Assembly (NCBI GenBank): GCA_026225945.1
Contig: JAMJFZ010000770.1
Span: 3,462,501-3,526,500 of the forward strand
Source of the DNA: Cricetomys ansorgei
Lineage: Eukaryota; Chordata; Mammalia; Rodentia; Nesomyidae
Length of the DNA stretch: 64,000 nt
Reading direction: 5' to 3'
In this document: positions 41,299-52,829 of the stretch, one piece after another
Layout: every line of letters begins with the position of its first letter
Numbering within the stretch: position 1 is the first letter of the stretch
Position numbers and translations under genes: made by a program
Notes under the pieces: generated by a model
Told to the model about the DNA's origin: nothing
Database searches by the model: none
Seen by the model: the letters and a program-made list of their open reading frames with translations, nothing else

Positions 41299-43321
41299 GA
41301 ACATTCTGAAGGATGGCAGGATTCTATCTCTTTCTGATGTGGCACTACACTTCATGGGCTGGTTTCTACTTGGCCCCAGTACACAGAAGGCACATGTTTC
41401 TTCTTTGACCCCATCTACACCCCAAAATCATTCTTTAAAAGTGATACTTGTTTTCTTGTAGCCATCTTCATGAAGTCTCACAAGACAAGTCTTCTAGAGC
41501 ATAGGACTATCATTTAACCCTTTGAGCACAGCAGCAGGTCCTTGGGGCCTTTGGGGTCTCTATCTTTCTTCCTCCCACAGCTTATATGGTGTTTGCTGAG
41601 GGCCTCCCACACCCACATTAGGATTAGGAGACTCAGGAAGTCCTTCAAGCAGAGTTCTGCCTCTTCTCAACTCTACGGCTGTTAGATGTGTCCCAGAGGA
41701 GCCCTTGCCCGCCTTACGTTCTCACAGGTATGACTGGTGCATCTACTTCAACCCCCTGGCTTCAGCCCCTGTCTCCATTAGTTCCACACTTCACCATTCA
41801 TGGTACTCTTCCTGTGTCACTCTCCAGTGAACTTCTTTTAGGCTAGACCCCATGGCAATCTTAGAGAACCCGGCCCATCATGACCAGTCCAAGGGAGCAG
41901 AATCCAGGTGGGATAATGGGCAGTCATCTGTTTGCCAGAAGCACTGAAGATGTACTCATTGGTGGTGTGGGGAGACAGAACTGGTGACAATGCTTGGAGC
42001 CACTGTAAAGGTCTTTCTCTGTGGAGAAACTGGCCTGAGGGAAGTAGGGCAGGAATTTGAAAATGACAGCAAATTCATAATTACAAGGACAATGAAATTG
42101 TATGGCTCTTGCTGAATGCAATCCATGGATTGGAAACAAACAATAAAAATGTCTATATGAGTAATTAGCAACTTAAGGCTGAGTGTGAAAGTCACAGGTT
42201 TCCCAATCTCCATTGGGAGATTCAGTTCTGAAGTGAGGGGTGGGGGCAGGGCACTGAGTTAAGGATCCAGGCTTGGCTACAAGGCAGATCTCTAAATACA
42301 GGCTTTTACAGTCTTAAACCCAGGTGTGTTGGCTAGGCCAAGATCACAGCCTGGTTGAGAAGGAGCAGAATGAAGAAACCTGGGATGGAGGTGTCTCTGG
42401 GTCAGTGACCCTAAACATTTATAAATCAGGTTCCTTAGCTCCTAGCTCTACCGAGTAGCCTGTTCTCTGCTGTCCAAGACCAGTGTTCTGCCCTTGCTTG
42501 AAGATGGTACTAGGTTCTGCCTTGCAGGAACTCATGCTGCCTACTCAGCTCCCAACCCCAGTTCCCTATCTGGACACAGCTGAAAGCTGAGATCATACCT
42601 GCAATGAACAGCCAGGACAGTGCTGGGTCTTCTAAGGGGAAGTAAGAAGTTGGTGAGGGTGGGTGAGGGATGGCCCATGAATGTGGGTGAGAACTAAGGG
42701 TGGATGTCTGGGAGGTTGGGAGTGGGAGAAGGGGTGAGGGCTTACTGACATGGTGCCTCCTCGCTGGGTGGTGGGCTCTGGGAGAGGAAGCTAACACACT
42801 GCTACTGGGGCTCACGGGAGCTTAGAAAATGTTAAGTCCCACAAGATGGAAAGCAGAAATGCCAGCATTACTCTGGCAGGAGAAGGAATCACAGATTCAG
42901 AGATGGGGCACGATGGCAGGCTGAATGCACTCCTGCCCTGGATGTCTGGTAGTCCCCTATAGTGAGAGAAGTTTCCAAAACAGGAGCAGAACCCTTGATG
43001 GTGGCTTGTGTAGACGAGGTTTGATAGTAGGTGGCTTTGGCAAGAACAGTGGGGAAAGGTGTGAGATCACCTCTCAGAAGCTGGTAGCCACGGCGACTGT
43101 CATGAGCAGCAAAGGCAGAGTGGTGGCCAGGGGACCTGGTCTGCAGACTTATGCTCGTGGCTGGTAGAAGAGGAAGTCTCTAGAGTAGGGAAGTCTCTAG
43201 AGTAGACTACCCATGTGTCTTTTTTCAAGATGGAGAACTCTTGATACTAAAAATCAAGGAAGTTCTGAGACTGCTGAGGTGAGTGGGTCACCTTCTGTTT
43301 GGGGAAATTAACAGATATTGA
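41299..43321. other. repeat-poor unassigned stretch
   Basis: About 2 kb with no transposon I can align. It contains a perfect two-copy 17-bp tandem repeat (GAAGTCTCTAGAGTAGG) at 43173-43205. Confidence 0.35.
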
Positions 43322-43323
43322 AT

Positions 43324-43377
<54 letters not shown>

Positions 43378-43388
43378 TACACACACAG
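43322..43388 (+). repeat. (CA)n microsatellite
   Basis: About 24 CA units at 43328-43376, with a GCGCGC start and a degraded end. Confidence 0.97.
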
Positions 43389-43426
43389 TACAGCAGAAAC
43401 AGAAGTAATAGTTTCAACCAAAGGGA

Positions 43427-43556
43427 AGAAAAAAGGGGGGGAAGAAAAGAAGAAGGAGGAAAGAGAGAAAGAGGAGGAGGGCGGGAGGAAAGGAAGGAAG
43501 GAAGGAAGGAAGGAAGGAAGGAAGGAAGGAAGGAAGGAAGGAAGGAAGGAAGAAAA
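43427..43556 (+). repeat. purine tract with (GGAA)n
   Basis: G/A-only sequence with one C, about 16 perfect GGAA units at 43488-43552. Open frames across it (up to 132 aa) are repeat translation. Confidence 0.97.
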
Positions 43557-44710
43557 TTTTTACCATGGCCAGCCTACTCACTGAAGGGCCCTGGCCTTCA
43601 TGAGGAAGGGTCCGTGTCACCATGGCAACTTTGTATGGTGGTGACTGTCTGGCCTTTTAGGGATTATGTAATGGGAACCACAGATACTCGAAGTTAGCAC
43701 CAGGGTCATCCCAGCCACAGTTTAGAGAGATGCACACGGGTCAGCAGTGCTATAGTCCTGGCTCTAAACTTACTCACATGGCCACTCCAGAGGCATTTCT
43801 CCAGACCCTGAGTGCATCTGTAGTATTCGAGAGCACACCTCTCCTGGACAGGCAGTCTGCTGGTTCTTTGGACTGTGAGGTGGCAGATATCTTTGATGGG
43901 ATACATGGCTCTGAGGGAGACAGGTAGATATCTGATACTGTTCCCCTCACCTTTAGCCAACAACTACATTCCCAGTGGGAAATGACAGAGGCTAGAATCA
44001 CCCTGAAAGTCCTGAAGAATGCAGGCAGAGTCCTCTATCCCTTTGCCATCTAATTCACAAGCCAGAGCCTATCCAAAGACTGGGAGAATGAGTGCCATTG
44101 ACCTCTTGGAGCAGAACAGAAGGCTGTGCTGTAACACTGTGGTCAGGCCATTGAAGACAACCATGGCCTTGGACCCGTGGTATATAATGACTATGCTCTG
44201 TCAAGCAAGGGAGACGCAGGAGGGTGCCTTCTCATGGAGTGAGGTCTTTAACAGGTGTTGGTTAAGACTCTGATTCTCCATCAACTATTCTAAGAGGTCA
44301 ACCATCTAGATAACTGGTAGGCCAGCATACTGGTTTGTAGACTAGGAACATCATCACCATGAAAAAAACAAAACCAAAACAGATGAGCAAGAAGTGGCAG
44401 AGACTCCTCAAGTGTTCCAGGACACAAAGCTCCGAGGATCTGACAGGGCCACCATATTCATGACACCTTTATGGGCTGGGCATTGTCATCACATTAACAT
44501 CTCCATCAGAGAAAGGACTTCCTACCACAAAAAAGGAGGAAGACACAGGAAAACACCCTGTAGGTCTGCCACAACACTGCACTAACAGTGGGGGTACCAC
44601 GCGGTAATTAGAGATGACTAGGAATTCACCCCTCAAGTTCTGGAGGCAGGGAATGCCAAGACTGAGGGGTTGACATCTACTGAAGGCCTTCTTGCTGTGT
44701 AAGTTCATAG
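43557..44710. other. repeat-poor unassigned stretch
   Basis: About 1.15 kb, nothing recognised. Confidence 0.3.
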
Positions 44711-45094
44711 TGGGAGAAGGAGAAGGAAGGTGAGAGGGAGGAGGAGGGTGAGAGGAGGAGGAAGGTGAGAGGAGGAGGAGGGTGAGATGAGGAGGAGGGT
44801 GAGAGGAGGAAGGTGAGAGGAGGAGGGTGAGAGGAGGAGGGTGGGAGGAGGAGGGTGGGAGGAGGAGAGTGAGAGGAGGAGGTGGGTGAGAGGAGGAGGG
44901 TGAGAGGAGGAGGGTGAGAGGAGGAGGGTGGGAGGAGGAGAGTGAGAGGAGGAGGTGGGTGAGAGGAGGAGGAAGAGGGTGAGAGGGGGAGGAGGGGGGT
45001 GAGAGGAGGAGGGTGAGAGGAGGAGGGTGAGAGGAGGAGGAAGAAGGTGAGAGGGGGAGGAGGGGGGTGAGAGGGGGAGGAGGAAGGAGGGAGT
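44711..45094 (+). repeat. 15-bp G/A minisatellite
   Basis: About 384 bp with unit GGTGAGAGGAGGAGG and 12-18 bp variants. G/A-only except for one T per unit. The strand bias and multiple-of-three unit keep all three minus frames open (228, 177 and 143 aa of SSSHPPPLTLLL type). These are not genes. Confidence 0.95.
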
Positions 45095-45557
45095 GGAATC
45101 TGCCTTGTAATTGTCCCACCCCCATGAGAATAGCACTGGGCAAAAACAGCCTCACGGTCTCTCTCAGTCAGCCGTGCCTTGCATCCTTTTGAAACACTGG
45201 GTTCCAGCACTCTTTGTTGTCACTCACCTCAAAACGCAGTTGTCCACCTGCTGCTTCGAGTCTTCTTTTTGAAGGAGGTGGACGCTGAGCAATTCTGTTT
45301 GGTCGTCTTGGACTCTTCTACATTCTCTGGCATCTGTTTCCAGATCATGTAAACTGTATCCCTCTTGGCAAATGAACCATTTGATTTTGTTCACATCCTT
45401 TATTGTAGACCCCACGTATGGATTAATGGGGCCTAACACTTAGGAGGCCATGCCATTCATTTGACTTTGTAAAATTTGCTCTCTTTTTGTTGTTGTTGTT
45501 TATTGATGGATTAGGACACTAACATAATTTCTTGATTAAAAATTTCATGTCTAGGGG
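45095..45557. other. unassigned sequence
   Basis: About 460 bp, nothing recognised. Confidence 0.3.
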
Positions 45558-45752
45558 TGGTGGACATTATTCAGCCAGGAATTGCTTGCTGTACTTCATG
45601 AATACTTGTGTTCAGCACCCTAGCACCCACACAGGAGCTGGGCACAACGGTGCTTGTCTTTAACCCCAGTGCTGGGGACAGGGCAGGTCTCTGGAGCTCA
45701 CTGGCCAGCCAGTCTAGCAATGCGGTGAGAGACGGTCTCAAAAACAAGGTGT
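45558..45752 (+). mobile_element. B4-family SINE
   Basis: ID-like head, then GAGCTGGGCACAACGGTGCT, TGGCCAGCCAGTCTAGCAAT and GAGAGACGGTCTCAAAAACA of the B1-like body. Confidence 0.75.
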
Positions 45753-45905
45753 AGAGCTGACGAAATGGCTCAACTGGTAAAGGTGCTACTGTACAAGCCT
45801 GGCACCTCAGGTTTAATTTTAGGAACCTTTGTAGACAGAGAGAACTGTCTCTTCAAAGCTGTCATCTGGCCTCCATACATGTGAAGTGGTTTCATGCGTG
45901 TGCGT
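45753..45905 (+). mobile_element. B3-family SINE
   Basis: GAGCTGACGAAATGGCTCAA head, GTTTAATTTTAGGAACC B-box region and CATCTGGCCTCCATACATGT body, leading into a CA tail. Directly downstream of a B4 in the same orientation. Confidence 0.8.
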
Positions 45906-45930
45906 GCACACACACACACACACACACACA
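45906..45930 (+). repeat. (CA)n tail of the B3
   Basis: About 12 CA units grown from the SINE tail. Confidence 0.95.
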
Positions 45931-46090
45931 GCTTTCTAAACCTTGATGATGTTAAACCATATTGCTCTTACCCAGAATGGACAATGAGCTTTTGAGGCAC
46001 TGGCATTGGGCTCAGAATTTGGAATTTTCCATTCAATTTCATGGAGTTGACTACCACATACAGACATACAGTCCTCCTCCCACCACGGTT

Positions 46091-46205
46091 TTTTTTTTTT
46101 TTTTTTTGAAACAGGGTTTCACTATATAATTCTGTAGACCAGGCCGGCCTTGAACTCACAAGTGCTGGCATTAAAGGAGTGTACCACTACACCACGCTTG
46201 GCTTC
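46091..46205 (-). mobile_element. B1 SINE (antisense, internally deleted)
   Basis: T-run, GAAACAGGGTTTCACTATAT, GACCAGGCCGGCCTTGAACT and GTGTACCACTACACCACGC. A short internal deletion after GAACTCAC. Confidence 0.85.
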
Positions 46206-46507
46206 TGTTCCGACTTCTAAAAGATTTCTGGACCAAACATTTGTTTGGTTATCTTGCCTTTCTAACTCCTATCAGCCGCAAATGTAATCAGCCCCCCACT
46301 GTGTCTCAGTTCAGTCATTCCATAAGCCAGCTTGGGACTTTGTGGGAGTTTCCTGTCTCTTCCCGGAGTGGAACAAGTAGTGGGAATGGCATCTGAAATA
46401 CTGAGGCTTTCTCTGCTTCTCTTCACTTTAGGGTCCATCATATCTTCATCTCCCTTCTCCTGGATGCCATCCTAAGTACCCCACCTTGTTCCTTTGCAGA
46501 GTCCTCC
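46206..46507. other. unassigned sequence
   Basis: Nothing recognised. Confidence 0.3.
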
Positions 46508-46632
46508 CAGTATCCTGTGCAGCAGGCATCAACTCTACTTAAACCCCTTGGAGGTGCAAGTAACTAGCCCAGGTCACACAGTTGCTAAGTAGCAAAACCT
46601 GGTTTGGACCTGGGTTGGCTGTACCCAGAGCA
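46508..46632 (-). mobile_element. MIR SINE (antisense)
   Basis: GTGCAAGTAACTAGCCCAGG, TCACACAGTTGCTAAGTAGC and TTTGGACCTGGGTTGGCTG follow the antisense MIR core and head. Confidence 0.8.
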
Positions 46633-47344
46633 AGCTGGCAAGTGACAGGATGGATCTTCCAGGAAGTTACTCCCAGGGCTGGCTCTCTCCTGCTGTAGGG
46701 TATCACAGGAGTGGAGGACAGGCAGCTGGGGCCAGGTCAACCTCTCATAGGTAAAGACCTGTGGTCTTAAGCACTTTGGAGAGAAGAAAAATCACAGAGG
46801 ATGGGGTTGTGGGAGAGTGGAAGTTAAAGCACGTGTGGGCGAAGCATCTTTAGATGCTAATAACGATGAGCAAAGAGTCACCAAAGGTCTAATTCAATTT
46901 GTTGCCCCACAGTCCTACAAAATATCCATAGTACAGAGAAGCTAGGTGGTCTGAATAATGTTGCATGAGACACAAAGCTCATTGAAGGTGAACTGGATCT
47001 TCTCAAAGCCTGCTGATCTCTTTGCCTGGTCATGAGCCTACAGGATAGGGATAGGGACAGTACAGTTACTTTATAAGTAGGTGGCAGAGTCCTAGCAACA
47101 ATGTCACTTCTTCAGATGCTGGTATGACTGTCTACCAGTGTGTCAGCATGTGGAAAGGAAAGAACTGCTGACCGCCTCGTATGCTGAGCTAGGGCTTTGT
47201 CTCCAGCTCTGCAGCAGTACCTGGAGGGCCAGCGTGTGACTTAGTTATCAAAAGATGAAGAGTGCCGGGGCTGCCTGCACATGACTTGCACAAGAGCAAG
47301 CTGGCCAATGTTGTATCATGGTTGGAAGAGGGGGCTCAATGGTC
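46633..47344. other. unassigned sequence
   Basis: About 710 bp. CCATAGTACAGAGAAGCTAG near 46927 faintly recalls a MIR core but is too weak to call. Confidence 0.3.
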
Positions 47345-47635
47345 CCCACCTTTATCCGAGGAACTATAGGCAGTTGATGACTTTTAGGAAAGCAGAGTAA
47401 GTTTTCATTAAGGGTGTGGCCCTGGTTAGTTGACCGTGTTCCGGGGATGGTCCTACACCCGCTAGACTCAGCCGGTGATCAAAGAACAGCAACAACAAAC
47501 AAACCATGAATTAGGGAAGGGTGAGGGAGGTAGAGGGGATCTGCTGTGAGGAATTAGGAGGAGCAGGTGTGAATATGATCAAAAATGAATTAAGCTCTCA
47601 AAACTTAACAAAAATATATTTAATAAAAAGATCGA
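47345..47635 (+). mobile_element. rodent L1 3-prime UTR (sense)
   Basis: GGGGATGGTCCTACACCCGC, GAGGAATTAGGAGGAGCAGG, GTGAATATGATCAAAAATGA and the AATAAAAAG end match an Lx-like L1 3-prime UTR truncated within the UTR. Confidence 0.72.
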
Positions 47636-47660
47636 AGCTGAAGAAAGAAATCCAAAATGG

Positions 47661-47896
47661 ACACCGGAACTAGGATGTAGCTCTGTTGGCAGAATGCTTA
47701 CTTTGCACACATGAAGACCTGAGTTCAATTCCCCTAGTACCTCATAAAACAGGAGCCATGCTGCACACCCATAATTCTAGCAAGTGGGAAATGGCAGGAG
47801 GATCCCAAGTTCAAGGACGCCCTTGGCTACATAGTGAATTTTATGTTAGCCTGGGCTACATGAGAGCCTGCTTGAAAGAAAAAAAAAAAAAAAGGG
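47661..47896 (+). mobile_element. B4-type (ID-B1 dimer) SINE
   Basis: ID-derived head (GGATGTAGCTCTGTTGGCAG, GAGTTCAATTCCCCTAGTAC) joined to a B1-like right half (CACACCCATAATTCTAGC, AGCCTGGGCTACATGAGAGC) with an A tail. A textbook dimeric rodent SINE. Confidence 0.88.
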
Positions 47897-48557
47897 CAAG
47901 GTGGATGGTGAGCTTTGTAGCATGAGCCAAGCGCCTGGCAACCATGGCCTTGTGGGACTTGATCCTACCACCTGAGTAAAGAGGTCCAGTCACAGGTGAG
48001 CTTTGCCGAACAGCTCAGGTAGGAACGCTCCAGGAGACCTGGTTTGTTCTCAGCAGGTCTTGCTCCAGGCCCCAAGTGCTCTCCCACTCACACGCACCCA
48101 TTTGCCCAAGGCAGGGGTCCTGAAGGTCCTCACAGGAGCCTGTGATTTTGCTGTACAGGCCAGGTGGTTATTGAGGTTTGTTTTCTTCTTCTCCCTTTTC
48201 TCCCTCAGAGAAGCAGGGATTCTCCATGCTCCAAGCAATCAATACCCAAGGCCCGGCATCACCAAGCCCCTCCATTGCCAACAAGAAATATTACAATAAT
48301 CTCACCCCAAATTTAATTATGCATGGCCATCCAGTCTGAGGGGAGGGATAGGAAGAAGCTGGCTTCTCTGGAGACTTCCCCACATAGTAGGGAAGACTTG
48401 ATGCCTGCAGGCTCCTGAAGGGCCTGGAATCTGGGCCATTTCTTAATTTGGGACAGACACAGAGTACTTAGCATAACAAAATATTAATTTTTGAGTTATT
48501 AAGTTATTATAGCATAACAAGAATTAATTTGGCCAATGAGAAAGTTTATTTGCTTCA
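47897..48557. other. unassigned sequence with a short direct repeat
   Basis: About 660 bp. TAGCATAACAA followed by ATTAATTT occurs at 48470-48492 and again at 48511-48532. Confidence 0.35.
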
Positions 48558-48640
48558 TTTTGACAGTGTCTGGCTAAGTTTCCCAGGCTGTTCTTGAACT
48601 CATCCTGTAGACCAGCAGGCCTTGACTGTGGCTGGGATCT
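48558..48640 (-). mobile_element. 7SL-derived (B1-like) fragment (antisense)
   Basis: GACAGTGTCTGGCTAAGTTT, CCCAGGCTGTTCTTGAACTC and CTGTAGACCAGCAGGCCTTG resemble an old antisense B1 monomer. Confidence 0.5.
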
Positions 48641-50309
48641 GGCCAAGAAGATGGTTGGATGGTCTTCTTGTAGTGTCCTTTTCTCTATTTCCAGGGCAGA
48701 GATGGTGGCCTTGTTCATCATCACATGGCCAGTGGAGACTGGCATGGGCTTCCTGGCGTGGTGGCAGAGTAGGACCATGCTGTAACATGTGATAGCCCAT
48801 GCTAGGCTGTATTTACCTCTGTGTTTCATGAAGATCCATAGATTCCAGAGCATCTCAAATGCCCCCACACCCCACAACGACAGAAACTGGCCACAGCAGT
48901 CCAGAGCTGGGCTCAGCATGTCACATCCCTTCAACCTACACCCTTCATATCCCATTAGCAGGAAGATGTCTCATACATGACACCCCTGCTAAACACATAA
49001 TGCCATTTGAAAGGAGCCTGTGTTTGAGAGCCTGAGCCAGGGAGCACTTAGCATTTACTAACTCTCCAGAGAGGACACCAAGGTAGAGCTCTGTCCTCGA
49101 CCAAGTGTCACAGTAGGTAAGTTGAGGAGTGCTCAACAGCATCCAGTCTTTGATGGGATGGGCAGTATCTCTTGTGAAGGCCAGTCCAGGAGACTGTAAA
49201 AGTGACCCATCCAGCAGAAATCAAAGTAGCATTCTGTATGACTATGCTGGGACCGGCACCCTAAAGGACCACTGTGGCTCAAATAACTTGAATCACAGGT
49301 ATATGTTGCCTCAGTGCTCTGGGGGCCAGAGGCTTGAAAAGAAGATGGCACAGTGGGTGCCACCTATGGCTTCTCTTCATGTGTGCTCCTCTCTGCCATG
49401 GCTGTGTCCAAATCTCCCCCTTTAAAAGAGAACACTAGAAATACTGGGATAGAGGCTACCCTACTCCAGCAAGGCCTCATTGTAACCAGTTAGTAGACAA
49501 TGTCCTTATTCCCACACAAAGTCACCTTCTCAGGGGATAGAGTAAGAACTTCAGCACCTGAAGTTGACGGGGATGCTATTCGACCCAACACAGCCCCGGT
49601 CTTGTGTAATCTTGTTACCTAGGAAAACCTTAACAAATTGCAATCCCTAGAATACAATATGGATTCCTTAGAAGGCTAGGAGGAATTATTAGGGATTTAA
49701 GCAAATTGGACAATAGGGCACCAGCACTCAGAACCATCTCCATGAAGCTGGTCAGACCTCTAGCCATTCTTTCTGGTTTCTGATAGTTGGACTGTGATGG
49801 GTAGAAGAAGGATCTGAAGAGAGGAGAGAGGAAGGTTTTAGGTTCAGAGCCTCACACTGGCATGTTTAAGAGGGGGGCGGGGCCTACTAGCTTTGCTCCT
49901 TTCCACGATGGAATGTTTACTCTAAGGGCATAAGTACTGTGTGGGTAACAATAGTGACTACAAAGTGAGGCTTAGGCCCTGTCCAAGTAGGAAAGCAGGG
50001 GCTTGATGCCTGCCTTTACCTGTGGGGCAGTTACCATTATTACAGGCTTTTCCTGTAGAGCAGTTCTGACGCCCGGTGTAGTGAGCAAGTGGGCTACTGG
50101 CCTTTGAAGGCCCCAGTGGTCCCACTGTCTTCTCAGAATGCATTCCCAAGGGAAGCGCCTGGTGCAGTTTGCTATCATTGTCCTTATGATATCAGCCTCT
50201 CTCCCAGGCTAAGGCTATGAGAGTTGCACTCTGAGCCCCTCCATTCTGTTCTCTGTCACTGGCTTCACTGTGGCCTCTCTCCCCCAGGCCTCTGCTCCTC
50301 CTTCTCCTT
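48641..50309. other. repeat-poor unassigned stretch
   Basis: About 1.7 kb without a recognised transposon. Frames of up to 143 aa have no domain. Confidence 0.35.
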
Positions 50310-50420
50310 GTGTAATTAAAGGGAAAAGGTTCTGCATTCATTTACCTTATACCTTATCAAATAACAGCGAGATGAATTAAGAGGTCCATATTTCTATTTC
50401 AAGGTTCATGGGCTTTGGCA
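50310..50420. other. candidate conserved noncoding element
   Basis: GTGTAATTAAAGGGAAAAGG, ACCTTATCAAATAACAGCG (GATA-type core) and GATGAATTAAGAGGTCC in a repeat-free stretch. Composition only. Confidence 0.22.
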
Positions 50421-51585
50421 AACTGCAAGTTGTGCTCTTAAAACCTGCTGCATCAGCAGGAAGTCTCTGCTCTGCATGCAACCTTCTTCCCCCACCCTTC
50501 CTCTTTGCAACCCCCTGTGCAATTTCTAAACAGATGTGATGCTTAGGGATTCTGCATGGATGACAGTAGAATGACACAGAATCACCAGGGCCCTTCTCCC
50601 TTCTCCCTCTACTCTCCCTCTCTTACTCCTTTCTTCCATTCTTCCCCTCACACACCCCTCCTCTCTATCCCTTCCTCCTGGAAGGCTGCCAGGCTCTTGC
50701 TTCAACTAACACGAGTGTAACAATTTATCCAGCACCTACCAGTACAGAGAACTAAAATAGGTGCCACAGGGGAAACAACGGTGTTACTATCAGAACAAAT
50801 TCACATAGAAACCTTCTAATATAAGCCTAGTCCTATTAGCTATGCCTCTTCATGGTGCCGGATGGAAGCTAAGTTAAATACTGAGGGCACTGTATCTTCA
50901 GTAAAGGGATCATGGACTCCTCTGGTAAGTCAGGGATCCTATCTCAGAATAAGGGTTTTTAATGCATGAAACAAGATATATGTAGATGCAGAGGCAACAA
51001 AAGGATTCTAAAATTCAATCTTCAAGTTCAGAAAGAAGTCTGACATAACACATATGCTTCTTTGGGAAGCATTAAGTAACAAGATCCCAATAACTGTTGT
51101 AATTTGAAAGGAATGATTCACTATGCAAACAACCAGGAAAGTATGACCTTGATTGTTTCCCACTTCTGTAAATAAAGTTTTACTGGAAAAGGTCTTGTCC
51201 AAGGCTGCTTTTGAGGCAGGAGAGCAGGGCCAAGCAATTGTCACAGAAGCCAGTGCCTACAGTACTCGCTGGCTCTTTGCAAGAAAGGTGTCCTGGCCTC
51301 TGTTGAATTGAATATTTGAGTTATCTGCAGCAACTTAAATGAAACAGAAATTCTACTCTGGTCTTTTACAGACAACATTAGTCTCAAGTATTACCAGCGT
51401 CACTGTGGTTTACTGCCTCTACTGTGATTGAAGAATAGCATCATCCAATCAAGGCCATGAGCCTGTAGAATTCTTCCTGTAGTACTGGTGGCTGTGGAAG
51501 CTAAATGCTTTGGGAGTCACTGTCTGTTCTGCAACCCCTTGGTCTCTGGTTCCGAGATCCTCATAGTCTAGTGGAGTATACATGT
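50421..51585. other. repeat-poor stretch with an octamer-like motif
   Basis: About 1.15 kb without recognised repeats. 51055-51190 includes AACTGTTGTAATTTG and CTATGCAAAC (reverse octamer-like) and could be another conserved element. Confidence 0.25.
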
Positions 51586-51915
51586 ATACACTCACACAGG
51601 CACACAGTCACACCCATACAGGTACACAAACACACACATATATTCACACAGACACACATACACAAGTACATGTGTGCATGTACACACACAAACATATTCA
51701 CATGTGTACACTCACACACTCAAATTCACACATGTACACACATATACACTCACACACATACACACATGAATGTGTCAAATAGAGATACACTTGTTCACAC
51801 TCATAAATATATATACACAATATCCTCTCAACAACACTCTCTCTTACAAACACACACACATATATGTATACTTACACACATGCACACACACACACATACA
51901 CACACACACTCTGAG
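51586..51915 (+). repeat. CA-rich degenerate tract
   Basis: About 330 bp of CACACA, CATACA and ATATAC phrases with interruptions. The 193-aa plus frame (51505-52086) across it is repeat translation (HTHTHT). Confidence 0.95.
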
Positions 51916-52439
51916 AGGCTGGTAGTCATTGCCTACTGCTGTTACAAAGAGAGTGAGCTGGAGCCTGCCGGGGGTGATGGTGCTCGATCACTTGTCTTTG
52001 ATAAGCTTAGGGCTACCACAAGTGCCTGCTATGTCAGAGAGTTTGTCACCTTTCTGAAGTTAACACAAAGATGCTATCTGATCTAGAGACAGCCTGGAGC
52101 ATCTTTCTTTGAAGCACATGGATGGGATGGGCCTGTGTTTGGACTCAGATTCAGTAGATGCTTCTCAATGTGTGAGCAGTTCTTTTGGGAAAAAACAAAA
52201 AAAAAAAAAAACAAAAAAATACCTTACAGAGGCATTGGCTGCCTGACTCTAGGATGGAGAGCAATGGAAGGGAAGGTTTCCAGGTCTCATTCTGCCAACT
52301 CTCCACTTGTTCGTTTATTTTCACCTTCCCCCCCTTCTCCCTAGCAGATATGCTGAACTGAGTGATTATATACTTTAAGCCAATACTTCTTGTCTGTGCA
52401 CCTCAGCAATATCCAAGTCACAAGAACTTTAATGACAGC
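51916..52439. other. unassigned sequence with an A-rich run
   Basis: A-rich run at 52192-52221. Otherwise nothing recognised. Confidence 0.3.
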
Positions 52440-52570
52440 TTCTTCTTCTCGCTGTAGGCCTTGGGTTGCTTTGACTCTCTGACCTCCATTAACCCACCTA
52501 TGAAGGGAGAATCATAAATATACCTGTCACCAACCTCATATATCTGTGGGGAGTCCAAGAAGACAAGAGA
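52440..52570 (+). mobile_element. MIR-like fragment
   Basis: CTCTGACCTCCATTAACCCA, GAAGGGAGAATCATAAATAT, ACCTGTCACCAACCTCATAT recall the sense MIR core and the following ACCTACCTCATAGGG zone. Confidence 0.42.
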
Positions 52571-52829
52571 TGGGGAAGAGTGATGGGAAAGTGCTTTTTG
52601 AGATGGGGAGGAGGGAGAGCTCTCCGGAGTTGGTGCCGTTCGTGCTGATTTATAGCAGAGGTGTTCTGGGGTAAGGTCTCAAAAGATGGAAGGAGTTCAA
52701 GAGGCCATTAGTTAGCTAGACCCAGTGAAGACATCATCCATGGGCCCATGTATGAAGGCTGGGGAGACTAAGAAGCCTGTGTAATTTTGCTGTTTCCCAG
52801 AAGAGCTGAGACACTCAATGCACTCCCTG
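52571..52829. other. unassigned sequence
   Basis: Nothing recognised. Confidence 0.3.

Noticed and set aside
43299..43697. 132-aa plus frame rich in HTHT and GRKE
   Set aside because: Translation of adjoining (CA)n and (GGAA)n repeats.
44469..45210. Overlapping minus-strand frames of 228, 177 and 143 aa, proline/serine/leucine-rich
   Set aside because: They are translations of the 15-bp purine minisatellite in all three frames. Stop codons are absent because of base composition.
47661..47740. tRNA-like A and B boxes
   Set aside because: They belong to the ID-derived head of a dimeric SINE, not to a functional tRNA gene. The same applies to the other B2/B3/ID heads.
51505..52086. 193-aa His/Thr-rich frame
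   Set aside because: Translation of a CA-rich tract.
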